This document shows positions 18,395 to 28,855 of a stretch of DNA of 64,000 nt, piece by piece. The stretch covers positions 372,001 to 436,000 of the forward strand of contig NZ_FQXA01000004.1 of the NCBI RefSeq assembly GCF_900129835.1. Reading direction: 5' to 3'. The stretch is from Stutzerimonas xanthomarina DSM 18231. GTDB taxonomy: Bacteria; Pseudomonadota; Gammaproteobacteria; Pseudomonadales; Pseudomonadaceae. The translations under genes and the position numbers were made by a program. How positions within the stretch are numbered: the stretch's first letter is position 1; each line of letters begins with the position of its first letter. The notes beneath the pieces are model-generated. The model was not told where the DNA came from and did not search any database. It saw only the letters and a list, made by a program, of their open reading frames with translations.

Positions 18395-19792
18395 TTAGTC
18401 GGCAGACGCCGGTGCGCTTTCGTTCGGGCCGCGCTTGCGACGATTGCTACGACGACGTTTGCGAGGGGCGCCGCTGCCGTCGTCCTTACTGCTCAGGCCT
18501 CGAATCATGTTGCGCCGCTCGCTTTCGCTGGCTTCTTGATACTCGGTCCACCAGTCGCCCAGGCCGTCGGTTTTTTCACCGGCACTCTCACGCAGCAGCA
18601 GGAAGTCGTAGCCGGCACGGAAGCGCGGATTCTCCAGTAGCTGATCCGCACGACGCCCCTGGCGGCGCGGCAGGCGTTCCTGCATGTCCCAGATCTCGCG
18701 CATGGGCATGGTGAAACGCTTGGGAATCGCGGTGCGCTGGCACTGTTCCCATATGAGGTCGTGTGCCGCTTCCTGCATGGCCGGGATTGGCGGCAGGCCA
18801 CGCGCCTGCAGCTCGGCGACGCGCATCGGCAAGGCCGGCCAGAGCATGGCCGCAAACAGGAATGCCGGGGTGACTGGCTTGCCTTGAGCGATGCGCAGAT
18901 CAGTATTGGCCAACGCGTTGCGGATCAGCGTGCCGGCGTATTCGGGATTGTCTTCCAGCGCATCGGCACTGGCTGGGAAAAGCGGGGCGAACAGGTCGTA
19001 CTCAAGCAGTAAATCGAAGGTGCGTTCGGCTTTGCCGCTCAGAAACAGCTTGATGATTTCGTCAAACAGGCGTGCAGACGGCACGTCGTTCAACAGCTCG
19101 GCAAGGTCGGCAATCGGCTCTGCGCTGTGCTTTTCAATCTCAAAATCAAGCTTGGCGGCGAAGCGGACCGCGCGAAGCATGCGCACCGGATCTTCCTGAT
19201 AGCGCTGCTCCGGGTCGCCAATCAGGCGGATCAACCGGTTGCGGATGTCGTGCACGCCGTGGGTGTGGTCGAGAATTCGCTCGCTAGACGGGTCGTAGTA
19301 CAGCGCATTGATGGTGAAGTCGCGGCGCTGCGCATCGTCTTCCAGCGTGCCGTAGATGTTGTCGCGCAGAATACGCCCGCTCTCGTTGCGCGAAGCCAGG
19401 TGGTTGGCTTCGTCATCGTCTTGTTCCGGGTGATTGGCGCGGAAGGTCGCGACTTCGATGATCTCGCGACCGAAATGCACATGGACCAGCTTGAAGCGGC
19501 GCCCAATGACACGGGCATTGCGAAACTCGGCGCGTACCTGTTCGGGCGTGGCGCTGGTGGCCACATCGTAGTCCTTGGGTTCCAAATCCAGCAGCAGATC
19601 GCGGACGCATCCGCCTACGACATAAGCCTCGTAACCGGCATGCTGGAGCCGCTCGACGACGCTGACCGCGTGTCGGCTGAGATCGTTGCGGTGTAGCGAA
19701 TGCTGCCGGCTGGACAGTATTTCGGGGGTGCGACGAGGATGCGGGAGTCGTCGCAGGGGAAGACGAAAAGACTGGAACAGCTTTTTCAGCAT
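18395..19792 (-). CDS. pcnB: Poly(A) polymerase I
   Basis: PcnB adds 3' poly(A) tails that promote RNA decay. The product is 465 residues from ATG 19792 (MLKKLFQSFRLPLRR); an in-frame extension upstream lacks family similarity. The nucleotidyltransferase core shows YVVGGCVRDLLLDLEP and KDYDVATSATPEQV with the catalytic aspartates, then the RNA-binding head domain. The C-terminus is arginine/lysine-rich (KRRRSNRRKRG), usual for poly(A) polymerase rather than CCA-adding enzyme. It lies directly downstream of the crcZ small RNA. Confidence 0.95.
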   Translation of the reverse strand: MLKKLFQSFRLPLRRLPHPRRTPEILSSRQHSLHRNDLSRHAVSVVERLQHAGYEAYVVGGCVRDLLLDLEPKDYDVATSATPEQVRAEFRNARVIGRRFKLVHVHFGREIIEVATFRANHPEQDDDEANHLASRNESGRILRDNIYGTLEDDAQRRDFTINALYYDPSSERILDHTHGVHDIRNRLIRLIGDPEQRYQEDPVRMLRAVRFAAKLDFEIEKHSAEPIADLAELLNDVPSARLFDEIIKLFLSGKAERTFDLLLEYDLFAPLFPASADALEDNPEYAGTLIRNALANTDLRIAQGKPVTPAFLFAAMLWPALPMRVAELQARGLPPIPAMQEAAHDLIWEQCQRTAIPKRFTMPMREIWDMQERLPRRQGRRADQLLENPRFRAGYDFLLLRESAGEKTDGLGDWWTEYQEASESERRNMIRGLSSKDDGSGAPRKRRRSNRRKRGPNESAPASAD

Positions 19793-19920
19793 GAGAGGCA
19801 CTGTGTGGCGAAATGACAGGGTGGCGAGGTGAATAGCCAAGAAACTGGCGTGGATTCTAGCACCGGGAGCAAGGATGGTGAACGAAGCGCGGAGAGGTGT
19901 CAAAGCACGGCCGGGGCCAG

Positions 19921-20293
19921 AAAGCACTAGGGGGAGCCGAAGCTCCCCCTTTAAATGATGTCGCGTGCTTTGTTGTTATTAGTATTTCGGGCGTGTTGTT
20001 TTTGTTTGATCACCCGTTCCCTTCAGCTATCGCGTCCAGGAGTCGCTCCTACGTTGGGAGCAAAGAGCAAACGGATTTCTTTGGTCGCTGATTTACCATC
20101 GATCATTCGATCCAACCAGTTCAGGCGCTGCTTATGCAGTTTTTGTTGTTCTCAGCCTGGTCGTGGGGCAAAACCCATTTGGCATTTCCTCTCCAAAAGA
20201 ATCAGTTAGCTACGCCTCTGCCTTATTGTCTTTATTTTGCTAGAGCCGGTACGTCTTGTTCTTATTGTGGGTCTGCTTGTTATTGTTGTTGTG
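19921..20293 (-). ncRNA. crcZ: CrcZ small RNA (Hfq/Crc-sequestering)
   Basis: CrcZ is the CbrAB-controlled RNA that binds Hfq with Crc and relieves carbon catabolite repression in Pseudomonas. The call rests on position (between cbrB and pcnB, same strand), a sigma-54 promoter about 12 bp upstream, and six A-rich CA-motif clusters on the minus strand: AACAACAATAACAA (20277-20290), ACAATAAGAACAAG (20255-20268), AAAATAAAGACAATAA (within 20221-20240), AACAACAAAAA (20140-20150), AAACAAAAACAACA (19994-20007) and AATAACAACAA (19970-19980). It ends in a GC hairpin. The length, about 373 nt, is near that known for CrcZ (about 370-410). The ends are predicted. Confidence 0.9.
19929..19950 (-). terminator. 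crcZ terminator hairpin
   Basis: AGGGGGAGC, loop TTCG, GCTCCCCCT on the minus strand: a perfect 9-bp stem with a stable tetraloop. The downstream T tract (AGTGCTTTCT) is broken, so some read-through into pcnB is possible. Confidence 0.8.
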
Positions 20294-20303
20294 CCAGATA
20301 TAA

Positions 20304-20319
20304 AGCATTTGCCGTGCCA
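20304..20319 (-). promoter_or_regulatory. Sigma-54 promoter of crcZ
   Basis: The minus strand reads TGGCACGGCAAATGCT, matching TGGCACGNNNNTTGCW at every conserved position except one T in the -12 element. GG and GC have the correct spacing. It puts transcription start near 20293. Confidence 0.9.
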
Positions 20320-20415
20320 GTTTTTGTAAATCCTTTAAAATCAACGACTTACGATTTTCAGTCGTAGGATTTAGCTGGAAGACCTGTAGTGTCCGTTACC
20401 GATGAACCCGCATTT

Positions 20416-20442
20416 TGTTACGTATTGGTAGTGGCGGTAACA
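20416..20442 (-). promoter_or_regulatory. Probable CbrB binding site upstream of crcZ
   Basis: TGTTAC-N15-GTAACA is a palindrome of the type reported for CbrB (usually given with N14), centred about 136 bp upstream of the predicted crcZ start. A further GTAAC half-site lies at 20395-20399. CbrB is encoded immediately upstream and is a sigma-54 activator. Confidence 0.75.
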
Positions 20443-20447
20443 GCGCA

Positions 20448-21866
20448 CTACCCAGCGGTGGCCGATTTGCGTCGTGGTATCCCGAGCCGCTGACGACGCT
20501 CCCACAGGCACTTGCGGCTGATGCCCAGCTTGCGTGCGAGCTCGGTCTCGGTCATGTGATCCTGGTGCTCAAGCACGAAGTGCTGAAAGTAGTCTTCAAG
20601 CGAAAGATCCTCGGTCGGCTCATTGCTGACAGCGGAACCTAACGGAACGCCCGATTCATCGAAATCCTCATCAAGGGGGTCGAGCTCGATATCGATGCCC
20701 AACAGCTCAACGCTGATTTCCTCGCTCTCACTGAGGATCGCGGCCCGCTCGATGGCGTTTTCCAGCTCGCGCACGTTTCCCGGCCAGCTGTACTGCCGCA
20801 CGGCCTGCTCAGCCTCGCGGGAGAAGTGCAAGCCATCATTGCCCATGCGTTCGTTCTGGCGTGCCAGGAAGGCCTTGGCAATTTCCAGCACGTCAGCGCC
20901 ACGCTCGCGCAGGGGGGGGAGTTTCAAGGCGATGACATGTAGCCGGTAGTAGAGGTCTTCACGAAATTGCCCGTTCTTGGCCAGCGTCTTCAGGTCACGG
21001 TGGGTCGCGGCGACCAGGCGCACATCAACTTTTTGCGACTGGGTAGAGCCCACCCGCCGAATTTCGCCTTCCTGCAATACACGTAACAGTCGCGCCTGTG
21101 CCTCCAGAGGTAGCTCACCGATTTCATCGAGGAACAGTGTGCCGCCATCTGCGGCTTCGACCAGACCGGCGCGGCCGGCACTGGCGCCAGTAAAGGCACC
21201 CTTTTCGTGACCGAAGAGTTCGGATTCGATCAGGGTTTCCGGGATGGCGGCGCAGTTGACCGAGATCATCGGCGCCTTGGCACGCCGCGAAAGGTTATGC
21301 AGCGCACGGGCGACAAGCTCTTTACCGGTACCCGATTCACCTTGGATGAGCACATTGGAATCGGTCGGGGCGACCTTGCGGATCTTGCCGAACAAATCCT
21401 GCATGGGGCCACAGCGACCGATAATGCCAAGCTCTCCGTTGACCGAGTCGTCGCTCGTTGCGCCCGCAGCGGGCGCGGCGCTGCGTGACGACTCGGCCGG
21501 CATTGAAGCAACCTGCTGCCGATCATGAAGAATGCGCGCCACGGTCTGCAGCATCTCGTCGTGGTCAAAAGGCTTGGCGATGTAGTCCACTGCGCCCATT
21601 TTCATCGAGTCCACTGCCGAGCGCAGGCTGGCGTAGCTGGTCATGATCAGTACGGGAGTGCCTTCTGCCAACTTGATCAGCTCTGTGCCGGGCGCGCCCG
21701 GGAGGCGCAGGTCGCTGACGATGAGATCGAAGGAGGGGATGCTGAAACGCTCCTGCGCTTCCTGTACCGAGCCGGCTTCGCTGACCTCGTACTGGTTGCG
21801 CTCGAGCAGTCGGCGCAGGGCGGAGCGGATAATGGTTTCGTCTTCGACGATCAGAATATGGGACAT
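20448..21866 (-). CDS. cbrB: CbrB, sigma-54-dependent response regulator
   Basis: CbrB is the NtrC-type activator of the CbrAB system that controls carbon/nitrogen balance and crcZ. The product is 472 residues from ATG 21866 ([10 protein letters not shown]). Domains: receiver with phospho-acceptor Asp52 ([10 protein letters not shown]); AAA+ domain with Walker [16 protein letters not shown], the sigma-54 contact loop GAFTGA and Walker [11 protein letters not shown]; and a C-terminal FIS-type helix-turn-helix ([20 protein letters not shown]). It lies 207 bp below cbrA, so separate promoter input is possible. Confidence 0.96.
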   Translation of the reverse strand: MSHILIVEDETIIRSALRRLLERNQYEVSEAGSVQEAQERFSIPSFDLIVSDLRLPGAPGTELIKLAEGTPVLIMTSYASLRSAVDSMKMGAVDYIAKPFDHDEMLQTVARILHDRQQVASMPAESSRSAAPAAGATSDDSVNGELGIIGRCGPMQDLFGKIRKVAPTDSNVLIQGESGTGKELVARALHNLSRRAKAPMISVNCAAIPETLIESELFGHEKGAFTGASAGRAGLVEAADGGTLFLDEIGELPLEAQARLLRVLQEGEIRRVGSTQSQKVDVRLVAATHRDLKTLAKNGQFREDLYYRLHVIALKLPPLRERGADVLEIAKAFLARQNERMGNDGLHFSREAEQAVRQYSWPGNVRELENAIERAAILSESEEISVELLGIDIELDPLDEDFDESGVPLGSAVSNEPTEDLSLEDYFQHFVLEHQDHMTETELARKLGISRKCLWERRQRLGIPRRKSATAG

Positions 21867-22073
21867 CAGTACTCTCTCGACGGTCTGAAGGCGGCTACAC
21901 ATGGATGGGAAACGGCGCTGAAGAGGGCGCGTTCCCTATCCTGTGCAAGCCGCCGCGGTGCGGCTTGGTGCGGGTGCGGAGCGCCAATTTGATCTTCATC
22001 CAGGTCGCGGCGGGGCCAGCTGTATGCTGGGTCGCTCATGGCCGAGACCTGGCGAGAAATTGCCGTCGCCTCG

Positions 22074-25028
22074 TCAATCACCGGAATTTGTTGCCTCGAC
22101 ATGACGCGGTAGGGTGATGCGGAAACGCGTGCCGCGTTGAGTTTCCGGGTCGGCCGGGCTATCGATATTGATTTGCCCATAATGCTCTTCCACGATCGAA
22201 TAGACCAGTGCGAGGCCCAGCCCTGTCCCCTCGCCGGGGTCTTTGGTGGTGAAAAAAGGCTCGAAAAGCCGATCTAGAATCGCCTGTGGAATGCCGCTGC
22301 CTTCGTCCTCGACGATGAGGTAGACGGTCTGTTCGGAGACTTCGCTGCGTACTCGGATCGAACCGCCGGGTTCAGAGGCATCGCGGGCATTGGACAGCAA
22401 GTTGATCAGCACTTGAGCGAGGCGCTGCGGGTCGCCCTCCGCCAGGTGATCGGGATCGCAGAGGTTGAAAAAGTGCACCTCGGTGCCGCGACGATTGAGT
22501 GAGAGCAGGGCGATCGCATCCTGCGCCACCTCGGCCAGGCTCACCGGGTACAGATCATGTTGTCTGCTACCAGCATGAGCAAAGCTCATCAGTGACTGGA
22601 CGATGCGCGAAACGCGTTTGGTCTGTTCGACGATCTGGTTGCTGATCTCGATGATCTCGGGGTCCGCCTCGCGCTCCTCGCGCAGGTTCTGCGCCAGGCA
22701 GGCGATGCCGGTGATCGGGTTGCCAATTTCGTGGGCGACTCCCGCCGCCAACCGACCAATGCTCGCCAAGCGTTCGGAGTGAACGAGGCGGTCCTCCAGC
22801 TGTTGGGTTTCGGTGAGGTCTTCGATCAGCAGTACCAGACCGCTACTGCCGGGCGCCAACGGCTCGGCGATCGCGGCCTTGTGCAGGTTCAGGCAGCGGC
22901 TGTGACCATCCAGCTGCAGCCGTTGTTTATGCAGGTGCTCTTCGCGCTGTTGAGTGAAATCGGTTAGCAGGCTCTGCCAAGGCTCGGCGATAGTCGGCAG
23001 GCGCGAGCCCACCACCTGCAGCGCGGGAATTTCGGTGAGCTCTTCCAGGGCTCTGTTCCACATCAGGATTTCCTGATCTTTGGCCAGCGAGCAGACGCCC
23101 ATTGGCAGTTCCTGCAGGGTCTGCCGGTGGTAACGGCGCAGGGCATCGAGCTCGGCAGCAAGGCCGGTAAGGCGTGAGTGATAGTCCTCCAGGCGGCTCT
23201 CGATAAAGTGAATATCTTCGGTGACATAGCCGTCTGCACCGTTCTTGTAGGAAAGGAAATTCTCCACAATGTCCTGAGCCACGCTCGGGCCCATCAGGCC
23301 TGACAGGTTTGCCTCGATGCGATCGCGCAGCCGGCGCAAGGCATAGGGGCGATGTTCATCGAACGGCAATTGCAGATCCCGCAGCGCCTGTTCCACCTCC
23401 CGTTGCGCAGTCTTGGCGCCCAGTGGCTTGGCCAGCTGAGTGGCGAACTCCTGCGGCGAGGCGGCTGCCAGCTCGCGACGTTGCGGTCGGCGCACGTTTT
23501 CCACCGCGCAGGCTTCTGCAGCGGCTTGCTCCTCGGCGCTGGCCTCGGTGAATAACGAGAACAGCGAAAACGCCAGCACGTTAACCGCCAGCGAGGCGAT
23601 CGCCGCCAGGTGCCAGCTGGTGTCGTCGAGCACGTACACCACGTTGAACAGCGGGATGTAGAAGCCATCAAGGTTGCCAACCAGCGGCAGCAGCATGGTC
23701 ACAACCCAGACGGCGATGCCGGCCAGCAGCCCTACGATGTAGCCCCGACGATTGGCGGTTGGCCAATACAGCACTGAAAGCACGCCGGGCAGGAACTGCA
23801 AGGTCGCCACAAAGGCAACGATGCCCAGGTTTGACAGGTCCTGCTCGGCGCCCAGCATTAGATAAAAGCCGTAGCCGGCCATGATGATGGCGAGGATCAG
23901 GCTGCGCCGGGTCCATTTCAGCCAGCGATAGATGTTGCCTTCGGTAGGAGGTTGGTAGAGCGGTAACACGAGATGGTTGAGCGCCATACCAGACAGGGCC
24001 AGGGTGCTGACAATGATCAGACCGCTAGACGCTGAAAGTCCGCCGACAAAGGCCAACAGCGTCAATGCCTCGCTCTGCGCCGTAATACCGAGGCCGAGGG
24101 TGAAATATTCGGGGTTGGTGCTGACGCCAAGTTTGAGCCCGGCCCAGAGAATCAGCGGCACGGCCAGGCTCATCAGCAGCAGATACAGCGGCAGGCCCCA
24201 GCTGGCGCTGACCAGCGCGCGCGGGTTGAGGTTTTCGGTGAAGGTCATGTGATACATGTGCGGCATGACAATCGCTGAAGCGAAGAACACCAGCAGCAGG
24301 GTGCGCCACGGCCCTTCCTGCAACGGTGTATGCAACGCCTGCAACGCCGACTGGTTCTGCAGTAGCCAGATTTCCAGCTGATGCGGCCCACCGAACACGA
24401 CAAACAGCGCGTACAAACCGATGGCGCCGAAGGTCAACAGCTTGACCACCGATTCGAACGCGATAGCGAACACAAGCCCTTCGTGCTTCTCTCGTGTGGC
24501 GATATGCCGGGCACCGAAGAGAATGGTGAACAGCATGATCATCACGCAGTAACCCAGCGCGACCCGCTCCTGCAAAGGCTCAAGGGTGAGAATGCCGATC
24601 GCATCGGCCACCGCCTGGATCTGCAACGCGAGTAGCGGCAGCATGCCGATCAGCATGACCACCGTGGTCAGCGCGCCGCTCCAGGTGCTGCGAAAACGGA
24701 AGGCGAACAGATCTGCCAGCGAGGCCAGCTGGTAGGTTCGGGTGATACGCAGTATCGGATAGAGCAGCACCGGCGCCAGCAGAAACGCGCCGCATACGCC
24801 CAGGTAGGTGGCGAGGAACCCGTACCCATACTGATAGGCCAGACCCACCGTGCCATAGAACGCCCAGGCACTGGCGTAGACGCCGAGGGACAGCGTGTAG
24901 GTGAGCGGGTGCCGAATGACCCAGCGCGGGATCAGTCCTCGCTCGCTGATCCAGGCGACGCCGAACAGCACCAGCAGGTAGGCGACACTGATCAAAATCA
25001 GGTGGCTGAGGCTAAAGCTCGTCTGCAT
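22074..25028 (-). CDS. cbrA: CbrA sensor histidine kinase with transporter-like domain
   Basis: CbrA is the membrane kinase for CbrB. The 984-residue product has an N-terminal SLC5/sodium-solute-symporter-like region with about 13 membrane helices (residues 1-500), a linker, a PAS region (about 620-730), and a kinase core. The phospho-acceptor His is in [21 protein letters not shown]. The ATPase has the N-box [12 protein letters not shown], then EDEGSGIP and [11 protein letters not shown]. The symporter domain has been reported to transport histidine in some pseudomonads. The start overlaps the end of cbrX by 17 bp. Confidence 0.96.
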   Translation of the reverse strand: MQTSFSLSHLILISVAYLLVLFGVAWISERGLIPRWVIRHPLTYTLSLGVYASAWAFYGTVGLAYQYGYGFLATYLGVCGAFLLAPVLLYPILRITRTYQLASLADLFAFRFRSTWSGALTTVVMLIGMLPLLALQIQAVADAIGILTLEPLQERVALGYCVMIMLFTILFGARHIATREKHEGLVFAIAFESVVKLLTFGAIGLYALFVVFGGPHQLEIWLLQNQSALQALHTPLQEGPWRTLLLVFFASAIVMPHMYHMTFTENLNPRALVSASWGLPLYLLLMSLAVPLILWAGLKLGVSTNPEYFTLGLGITAQSEALTLLAFVGGLSASSGLIIVSTLALSGMALNHLVLPLYQPPTEGNIYRWLKWTRRSLILAIIMAGYGFYLMLGAEQDLSNLGIVAFVATLQFLPGVLSVLYWPTANRRGYIVGLLAGIAVWVVTMLLPLVGNLDGFYIPLFNVVYVLDDTSWHLAAIASLAVNVLAFSLFSLFTEASAEEQAAAEACAVENVRRPQRRELAAASPQEFATQLAKPLGAKTAQREVEQALRDLQLPFDEHRPYALRRLRDRIEANLSGLMGPSVAQDIVENFLSYKNGADGYVTEDIHFIESRLEDYHSRLTGLAAELDALRRYHRQTLQELPMGVCSLAKDQEILMWNRALEELTEIPALQVVGSRLPTIAEPWQSLLTDFTQQREEHLHKQRLQLDGHSRCLNLHKAAIAEPLAPGSSGLVLLIEDLTETQQLEDRLVHSERLASIGRLAAGVAHEIGNPITGIACLAQNLREEREADPEIIEISNQIVEQTKRVSRIVQSLMSFAHAGSRQHDLYPVSLAEVAQDAIALLSLNRRGTEVHFFNLCDPDHLAEGDPQRLAQVLINLLSNARDASEPGGSIRVRSEVSEQTVYLIVEDEGSGIPQAILDRLFEPFFTTKDPGEGTGLGLALVYSIVEEHYGQINIDSPADPETQRGTRFRITLPRHVEATNSGD

Positions 25029-25188
25029 CGCGTTGACTCTGAAGAATGAAGGTCACCACGATGAGGATCAGCCACAACAGATAAGGCCGGTACCACGCGC
25101 CGTTGGGGTCAATCCACCAGTCCATGATGGCAGGGGAAAACAGATAGATCCCCACCACCAGGAGCAGCACCAGTCGGTAGATGTACAT
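25012..25188 (-). CDS. cbrX: CbrX, small membrane protein overlapping cbrA
   Basis: A 58-codon ORF starts MYIYRLVLLLVVG and ends SQRDADEL. It has two hydrophobic stretches (about residues 5-22 and 37-50) around DWWIDPNGAWYRP. It ends 17 bp inside cbrA, out of frame, the arrangement for which translational coupling of cbrX and cbrA has been described in Pseudomonas (from memory). The ORF is below common length cut-offs but its composition and position support it. Its biochemical role is not known. Confidence 0.8.
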   Translation of the reverse strand: MYIYRLVLLLVVGIYLFSPAIMDWWIDPNGAWYRPYLLWLILIVVTFILQSQRDADEL

Positions 25189-25308
25189 GCTGGAACTCGT
25201 GTCGAAAGTAGGCGGATGGTAAAGGAAGCGGCAAGCGGCAGGCCACAGGCTGGCAGAAAAGAGCGTCGCGCGTCGGTTGTGCCCATATTAAGAGGTACAG
25301 ATGCCGCA

Positions 25309-26199
25309 TCAGCGAAGCTGCGACTCGGCCAGGGTTCGACAGCGCGGGATGCGCTCAGCATTCCAGTGAGCTGTCGCCCAAGTCAGCACCTCATCGGGCA
25401 GGGCATCGGTCAGCTCGCTCGGGGTGGTTTGGCCGAGCGCGCGCAACGCACGCAGCAACAGCGGTGTGGCCTCAGCCGGTTGCAGTGGCGGTGAGCGGTA
25501 ACGTTTCCCTAATTTATGGCCATCGGGCTGAATGATCAGAGGGACGTGCAGGTAGCGCGGGCGGGGTAGGCCAAGCAGCTCCTGCAGAAAGAGTTGCCTC
25601 GGGGTCGAGTCGAGCAGGTCGGCGCCGCGGACAATGTCGGTTATGCCTTGCCAGGCATCGTCGAGTACCACCGCCAACTGATAGGCAATCAGCCCATCTC
25701 GGCGGCGAATCACGAAGTCGCCCACTTCACGGCCCAAGTCCTGGCTGTACGGGCCCTGGACGCGGTCATTGAAGCTGTAGGTCCGATCCGGCACGCGCAG
25801 GCGGATGGCGGCGTCAGGGGTGTCGCGGCCTGCTTCGCGGCAAAAGCCCGGGTACAGTCCGGCGAACGCCTGCAATTGCTTGCGCGAGCAGGTGCAGGCA
25901 TACGCATGACCGTCCTGCCTGAGCCGTTCGATCACCGTGTTGTAGACATCAAGCCGGTCGCTCTGGCGGACCATTTCTCCATCCCACTGAAACCCGTAGG
26001 CCTCCAGCGCCCGGAGAATCGCCGTCTGCGCGCCTGGCATTTCACGCGGCGGATCGAGGTCCTCCATGCGCAACAGCCAACGACCACCAACGGCACGCGC
26101 ATCGAGATAGGAGGCGAGGGCGGCAATCAACGAGCCGAAGTGCAGGTAGCCACTGGGGGTCGGCGCGAAGCGGCCTATATAGGAAGAGGGTGTGGACAT
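25309..26199 (-). CDS. gluQ: Glutamyl-Q tRNA(Asp) synthetase
   Basis: GluQ (YadB) glutamylates the queuosine base at the wobble position of tRNA(Asp). It is a truncated paralogue of GluRS that lacks the anticodon-binding domain. The product is 296 residues from ATG 26199 (MSTPSSYIGRFAPTPSG). The HIGH-like motif is HFGSL, the KMSKS-like motif is KLGKR, and cysteines in CTCSRKQLQ and PGFCR form the usual zinc site. It follows dksA, the conserved order in gammaproteobacteria. Confidence 0.94.
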   Translation of the reverse strand: MSTPSSYIGRFAPTPSGYLHFGSLIAALASYLDARAVGGRWLLRMEDLDPPREMPGAQTAILRALEAYGFQWDGEMVRQSDRLDVYNTVIERLRQDGHAYACTCSRKQLQAFAGLYPGFCREAGRDTPDAAIRLRVPDRTYSFNDRVQGPYSQDLGREVGDFVIRRRDGLIAYQLAVVLDDAWQGITDIVRGADLLDSTPRQLFLQELLGLPRPRYLHVPLIIQPDGHKLGKRYRSPPLQPAEATPLLLRALRALGQTTPSELTDALPDEVLTWATAHWNAERIPRCRTLAESQLR

Positions 26200-26255
26200 G
26201 GGCCGGCTCGGGTAAGAGGCGTCGAGGCGGGGGTGAAGCAACGGCGCGGGAGGCC

Positions 26256-26286
26256 GAAAATGAAGCGGGGCGCCGTAGCGCCCCGT
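26256..26286 (-). terminator. dksA terminator
   Basis: On the minus strand CGGGGCGC, loop TACG, GCGCCCCG, then CTTCATTTTC. A GC-rich hairpin starts within 10 bp of the dksA stop. The T tract is short, so gluQ may get read-through. Confidence 0.75.
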
Positions 26287-26292
26287 TCGGGA

Positions 26293-26736
26293 TCAGGAAC
26301 CGATCTGCTTTTCCTTGATCTCCGCCAGCGTCTTGCAGTCGATGCACAGCGTAGCGGTTGGGCGGGCTTCCAGACGGCGAATGCCGATCTCGACGCCACA
26401 GGAATCACACCAGCCGTATTCGTTGTCTTCGATCAGCTGCAGCGTCTCGTCGATCTTCTTGATCAGCTTGCGCTCGCGATCACGCGCGCGGAGTTCCAGG
26501 CTGAATTCTTCTTCCTGGCTGGCGCGGTCGGCCGGATCGGGGAAGTTGGCCGCTTCGTCCTGCATGTGATGCACGGTGCGGTCGACTTCCTCCATCAGCT
26601 CGAGCTTCCACTTGTTGAGGATGCCGGTGAAATGAGCGCGCATGTCGTCGCTCATGTATTCCTCGCCTTTGGACTCCTTATAAGGAACGAAGGCGCGGAT
26701 CAATTGATTGCTGGGTGTCGTCTTAGTAATGGGCAT
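26293..26736 (-). CDS. dksA: RNA polymerase-binding transcription factor DksA
   Basis: DksA enters the RNA polymerase secondary channel and with ppGpp reshapes promoter activity in the stringent response. The product is 147 residues from ATG 26736. The coiled-coil tip has the DPADRAS motif (Asp67 and Asp70). The C-terminal zinc finger uses Cys110, Cys113, Cys131 and Cys134 in a classic four-cysteine site. The sequence [18 protein letters not shown] is nearly identical to E. coli DksA. A longer in-frame start upstream lacks family similarity. Confidence 0.97.
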   Translation of the reverse strand: MPITKTTPSNQLIRAFVPYKESKGEEYMSDDMRAHFTGILNKWKLELMEEVDRTVHHMQDEAANFPDPADRASQEEEFSLELRARDRERKLIKKIDETLQLIEDNEYGWCDSCGVEIGIRRLEARPTATLCIDCKTLAEIKEKQIGS

Positions 26737-26929
26737 GGATGAACGCCTCTCGCTATGTCCATTGCGCAGGATAGTGAAATCCCTCTGCCGGCCCGTGCCG
26801 GCCCTGCGGCTGCAAGCGGGCGAACTTACCAGATCGTATCGGGGTGCGCTACTCCCGAATATCACGGTGGCTGCGGTGTCAGGGGGACCTTCGGTAGAAT
26901 TCACGTTTTGTACTCGTCAGGAAGGTCAG

Positions 26930-28102
26930 ATGACCTCGTCATATAGCGCACGTAGCCGTGCAATCGAACCCTTTCACGTCATGGCATTGCTCGCCCGGGC
27001 TAATCAATTACAGGCGTCTGGACATGACGTCATTCACCTGGAAATCGGCGAGCCGGACTTCACCACCGCCGCGCCCATTGTTGCGGCCGGTCAGGCTGCC
27101 CTCGCGGCTGGTCATACCCGCTACACCGCTGCCCGAGGGCTGCCGCAGTTGCGCGAGGCGATTGCCGATTTCTACGAGCAGCGCTATCAACTGTCTATTG
27201 ACCCCGAACGCGTGCTGATTACTCCCGGCGGATCCGGTGCGCTTCTACTGGCCAGCAGCCTGTTGGTCGATCCGGGCAAGCATTGGCTGTTGGCGGATCC
27301 CGGCTATCCCTGTAATCGGCACTTCCTGCGCCTGATCGAAGGTGCCGCGCAGTTGGTGCCGGTGGGTGCGGATGTGCGCTACCAACTGACGCCTGATCTG
27401 GTTGAGCGCTACTGGGACAAGGACAGCGTTGGCGCCCTGGTGGCCTCGCCGGCCAACCCCACCGGTACGTTGCTGAGCCGTGATGAGTTGGCGGCGTTGT
27501 CCGCAGCGCTGAGGTCGCGTGGCGGGCATCTGGTAGTGGACGAGATCTACCATGGCCTCACCTATGGCACCGATGCGGCCAGTGTGTTGGAGGTCGACGA
27601 TTCGGCGTTCGTGCTCAACAGCTTCTCCAAGTACTTTGGTATGACCGGCTGGCGCCTCGGTTGGCTGGTCGCGCCGCCTCAGGCTGTCAGCGAGTTGGAA
27701 AAGCTGGCGCAGAACCTCTACATCAGCGCGCCGACCATGGCGCAGCATGCCGCCCTGGCCTGTTTCGAGCCGGCCACCCTGGAGATTCTCGAGGCGCGTC
27801 GCCGCGAATTCGCCAAGCGTCGTGATTTCCTGTTGCCCGCGTTGCGCGAACTGGGCTTCGGTATCGCGGTGGAGCCGGAAGGCGCTTTTTATCTATACGC
27901 CGATATCAGCGCTTTCGGCGGTGATGCCTATGCCTTCTGCCAGCACATGCTGGAAACCGAATTTGTCGCCATCACGCCCGGGCTGGATTTCGGACGGCAC
28001 CAGGCCGGCCATCATGTACGTTTCGCCTACACCCAGGACCTGCCCCGGCTGGAGCAAGCGGTCGAACGCATTGCCCGTGGTTTGCAGAGCTGGAAAGGCT
28101 GA
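26930..28102 (+). CDS. PLP-dependent class I/II aminotransferase
   Basis: The 390-residue product is a fold-type I aminotransferase. It has the substrate strap [15 protein letters not shown] contacts [12 protein letters not shown] and [12 protein letters not shown], and the Schiff-base lysine in [16 protein letters not shown]. The start ATG 26930 follows a CAGGAAGG ribosome-binding site. The amino-acid substrate cannot be assigned; the same gene sits beside dksA in other pseudomonads. Its stop overlaps the sfsA start (TGATG), so the two are co-translated. Confidence 0.92.
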   Translation: MTSSYSARSRAIEPFHVMALLARANQLQASGHDVIHLEIGEPDFTTAAPIVAAGQAALAAGHTRYTAARGLPQLREAIADFYEQRYQLSIDPERVLITPGGSGALLLASSLLVDPGKHWLLADPGYPCNRHFLRLIEGAAQLVPVGADVRYQLTPDLVERYWDKDSVGALVASPANPTGTLLSRDELAALSAALRSRGGHLVVDEIYHGLTYGTDAASVLEVDDSAFVLNSFSKYFGMTGWRLGWLVAPPQAVSELEKLAQNLYISAPTMAQHAALACFEPATLEILEARRREFAKRRDFLLPALRELGFGIAVEPEGAFYLYADISAFGGDAYAFCQHMLETEFVAITPGLDFGRHQAGHHVRFAYTQDLPRLEQAVERIARGLQSWKG

Positions 28103-28809
28103 TGCAGTTCACAACGCCTCTGGAACAGGGTCGGTTGGTCCGGCGCTACAAGCGATTCCTCGCCGATGTCGTTACCGACGCCGGCGAGCACCTGTGCATC
28201 CACTGCCCGAATACCGGCTCGATGCTCAACTGCATGGGCGAGGGCGCGCGCGTCTGGTTCCAGCGCAACAGCGATCCCAAGCGCAAGCTGCCGGGCACCT
28301 GGGAGCTGGTAGAAACGCCGCAGGGGCGCCTGGCCTGCGTCAACACGGCACGCGCCAATCGACTGGTCGAGGAAGCCCTGCTGGCAGGTGTGATTGGAGA
28401 GTTGAACGGCTTCACTGCGCTCAAGCGTGAGGTGGCCTACGGCATCGAGAACAGCCGCGTGGATTTCCGCCTGGACTATCCCGTCGGGCCTGCATTCGTT
28501 GAAGTCAAAAGCGTGACCCTGGGCTTCGCTGATACGGCTATCGCGGCCTTTCCCGATGCGGTGACGGACCGCGGCGCTCGCCATTTACGTGAACTGGCGG
28601 TGCTGGCCCGTCAGGGCCTACGGGCGGTACAACTGTATTGCGTCAACCTCACTGGAATCGAGGCTGTGCGTCCTGCTGGCGAGATCGACCCGCACTACGC
28701 CGCCGCGCTGCGGGATGCAGTGGAGGCGGGTGTCGAAGTGCTGGCCTATGGCGTCGAACTGTCGCCGAAAGAGATCCGGCTGGTGCGTCCCTTGCCGGTC
28801 ATTCTGTAG
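28102..28809 (+). CDS. sfsA: SfsA family protein
   Basis: SfsA was named from stimulation of maltose use in E. coli and has an OB-fold DNA-binding-like part and a nuclease-like part. The product is 235 residues. Conserved blocks are [55 protein letters not shown] (in pieces across residues 132-175), and INPHY-like [13 protein letters not shown]. The molecular function is unproven. The start overlaps the preceding aminotransferase gene. Confidence 0.94.
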   Translation: MQFTTPLEQGRLVRRYKRFLADVVTDAGEHLCIHCPNTGSMLNCMGEGARVWFQRNSDPKRKLPGTWELVETPQGRLACVNTARANRLVEEALLAGVIGELNGFTALKREVAYGIENSRVDFRLDYPVGPAFVEVKSVTLGFADTAIAAFPDAVTDRGARHLRELAVLARQGLRAVQLYCVNLTGIEAVRPAGEIDPHYAAALRDAVEAGVEVLAYGVELSPKEIRLVRPLPVIL

Positions 28810-28821
28810 GCAGTTCTGTAG

Positions 28822-28842
28822 CGACCGGTTGGACCCCGGTCG
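28822..28842. terminator. Hairpin between convergent genes
   Basis: CGACCGG (28822-28828) pairs with CCGGTCG (28836-28842). It lies between the ends of sfsA (+) and the sorbosone-dehydrogenase-like gene (-) and could serve both, but lacks clear T tracts. Confidence 0.45.
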
Positions 28843-28855
28843 TGGTCCTCTCCCT

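Noticed and set aside
20345..20367. ACGACT/AGTCGT hairpin after cbrB as a terminator
   Set aside because: The stem is only 6 bp and the T tract is poor; it lies within the crcZ promoter region and is not needed to explain anything.
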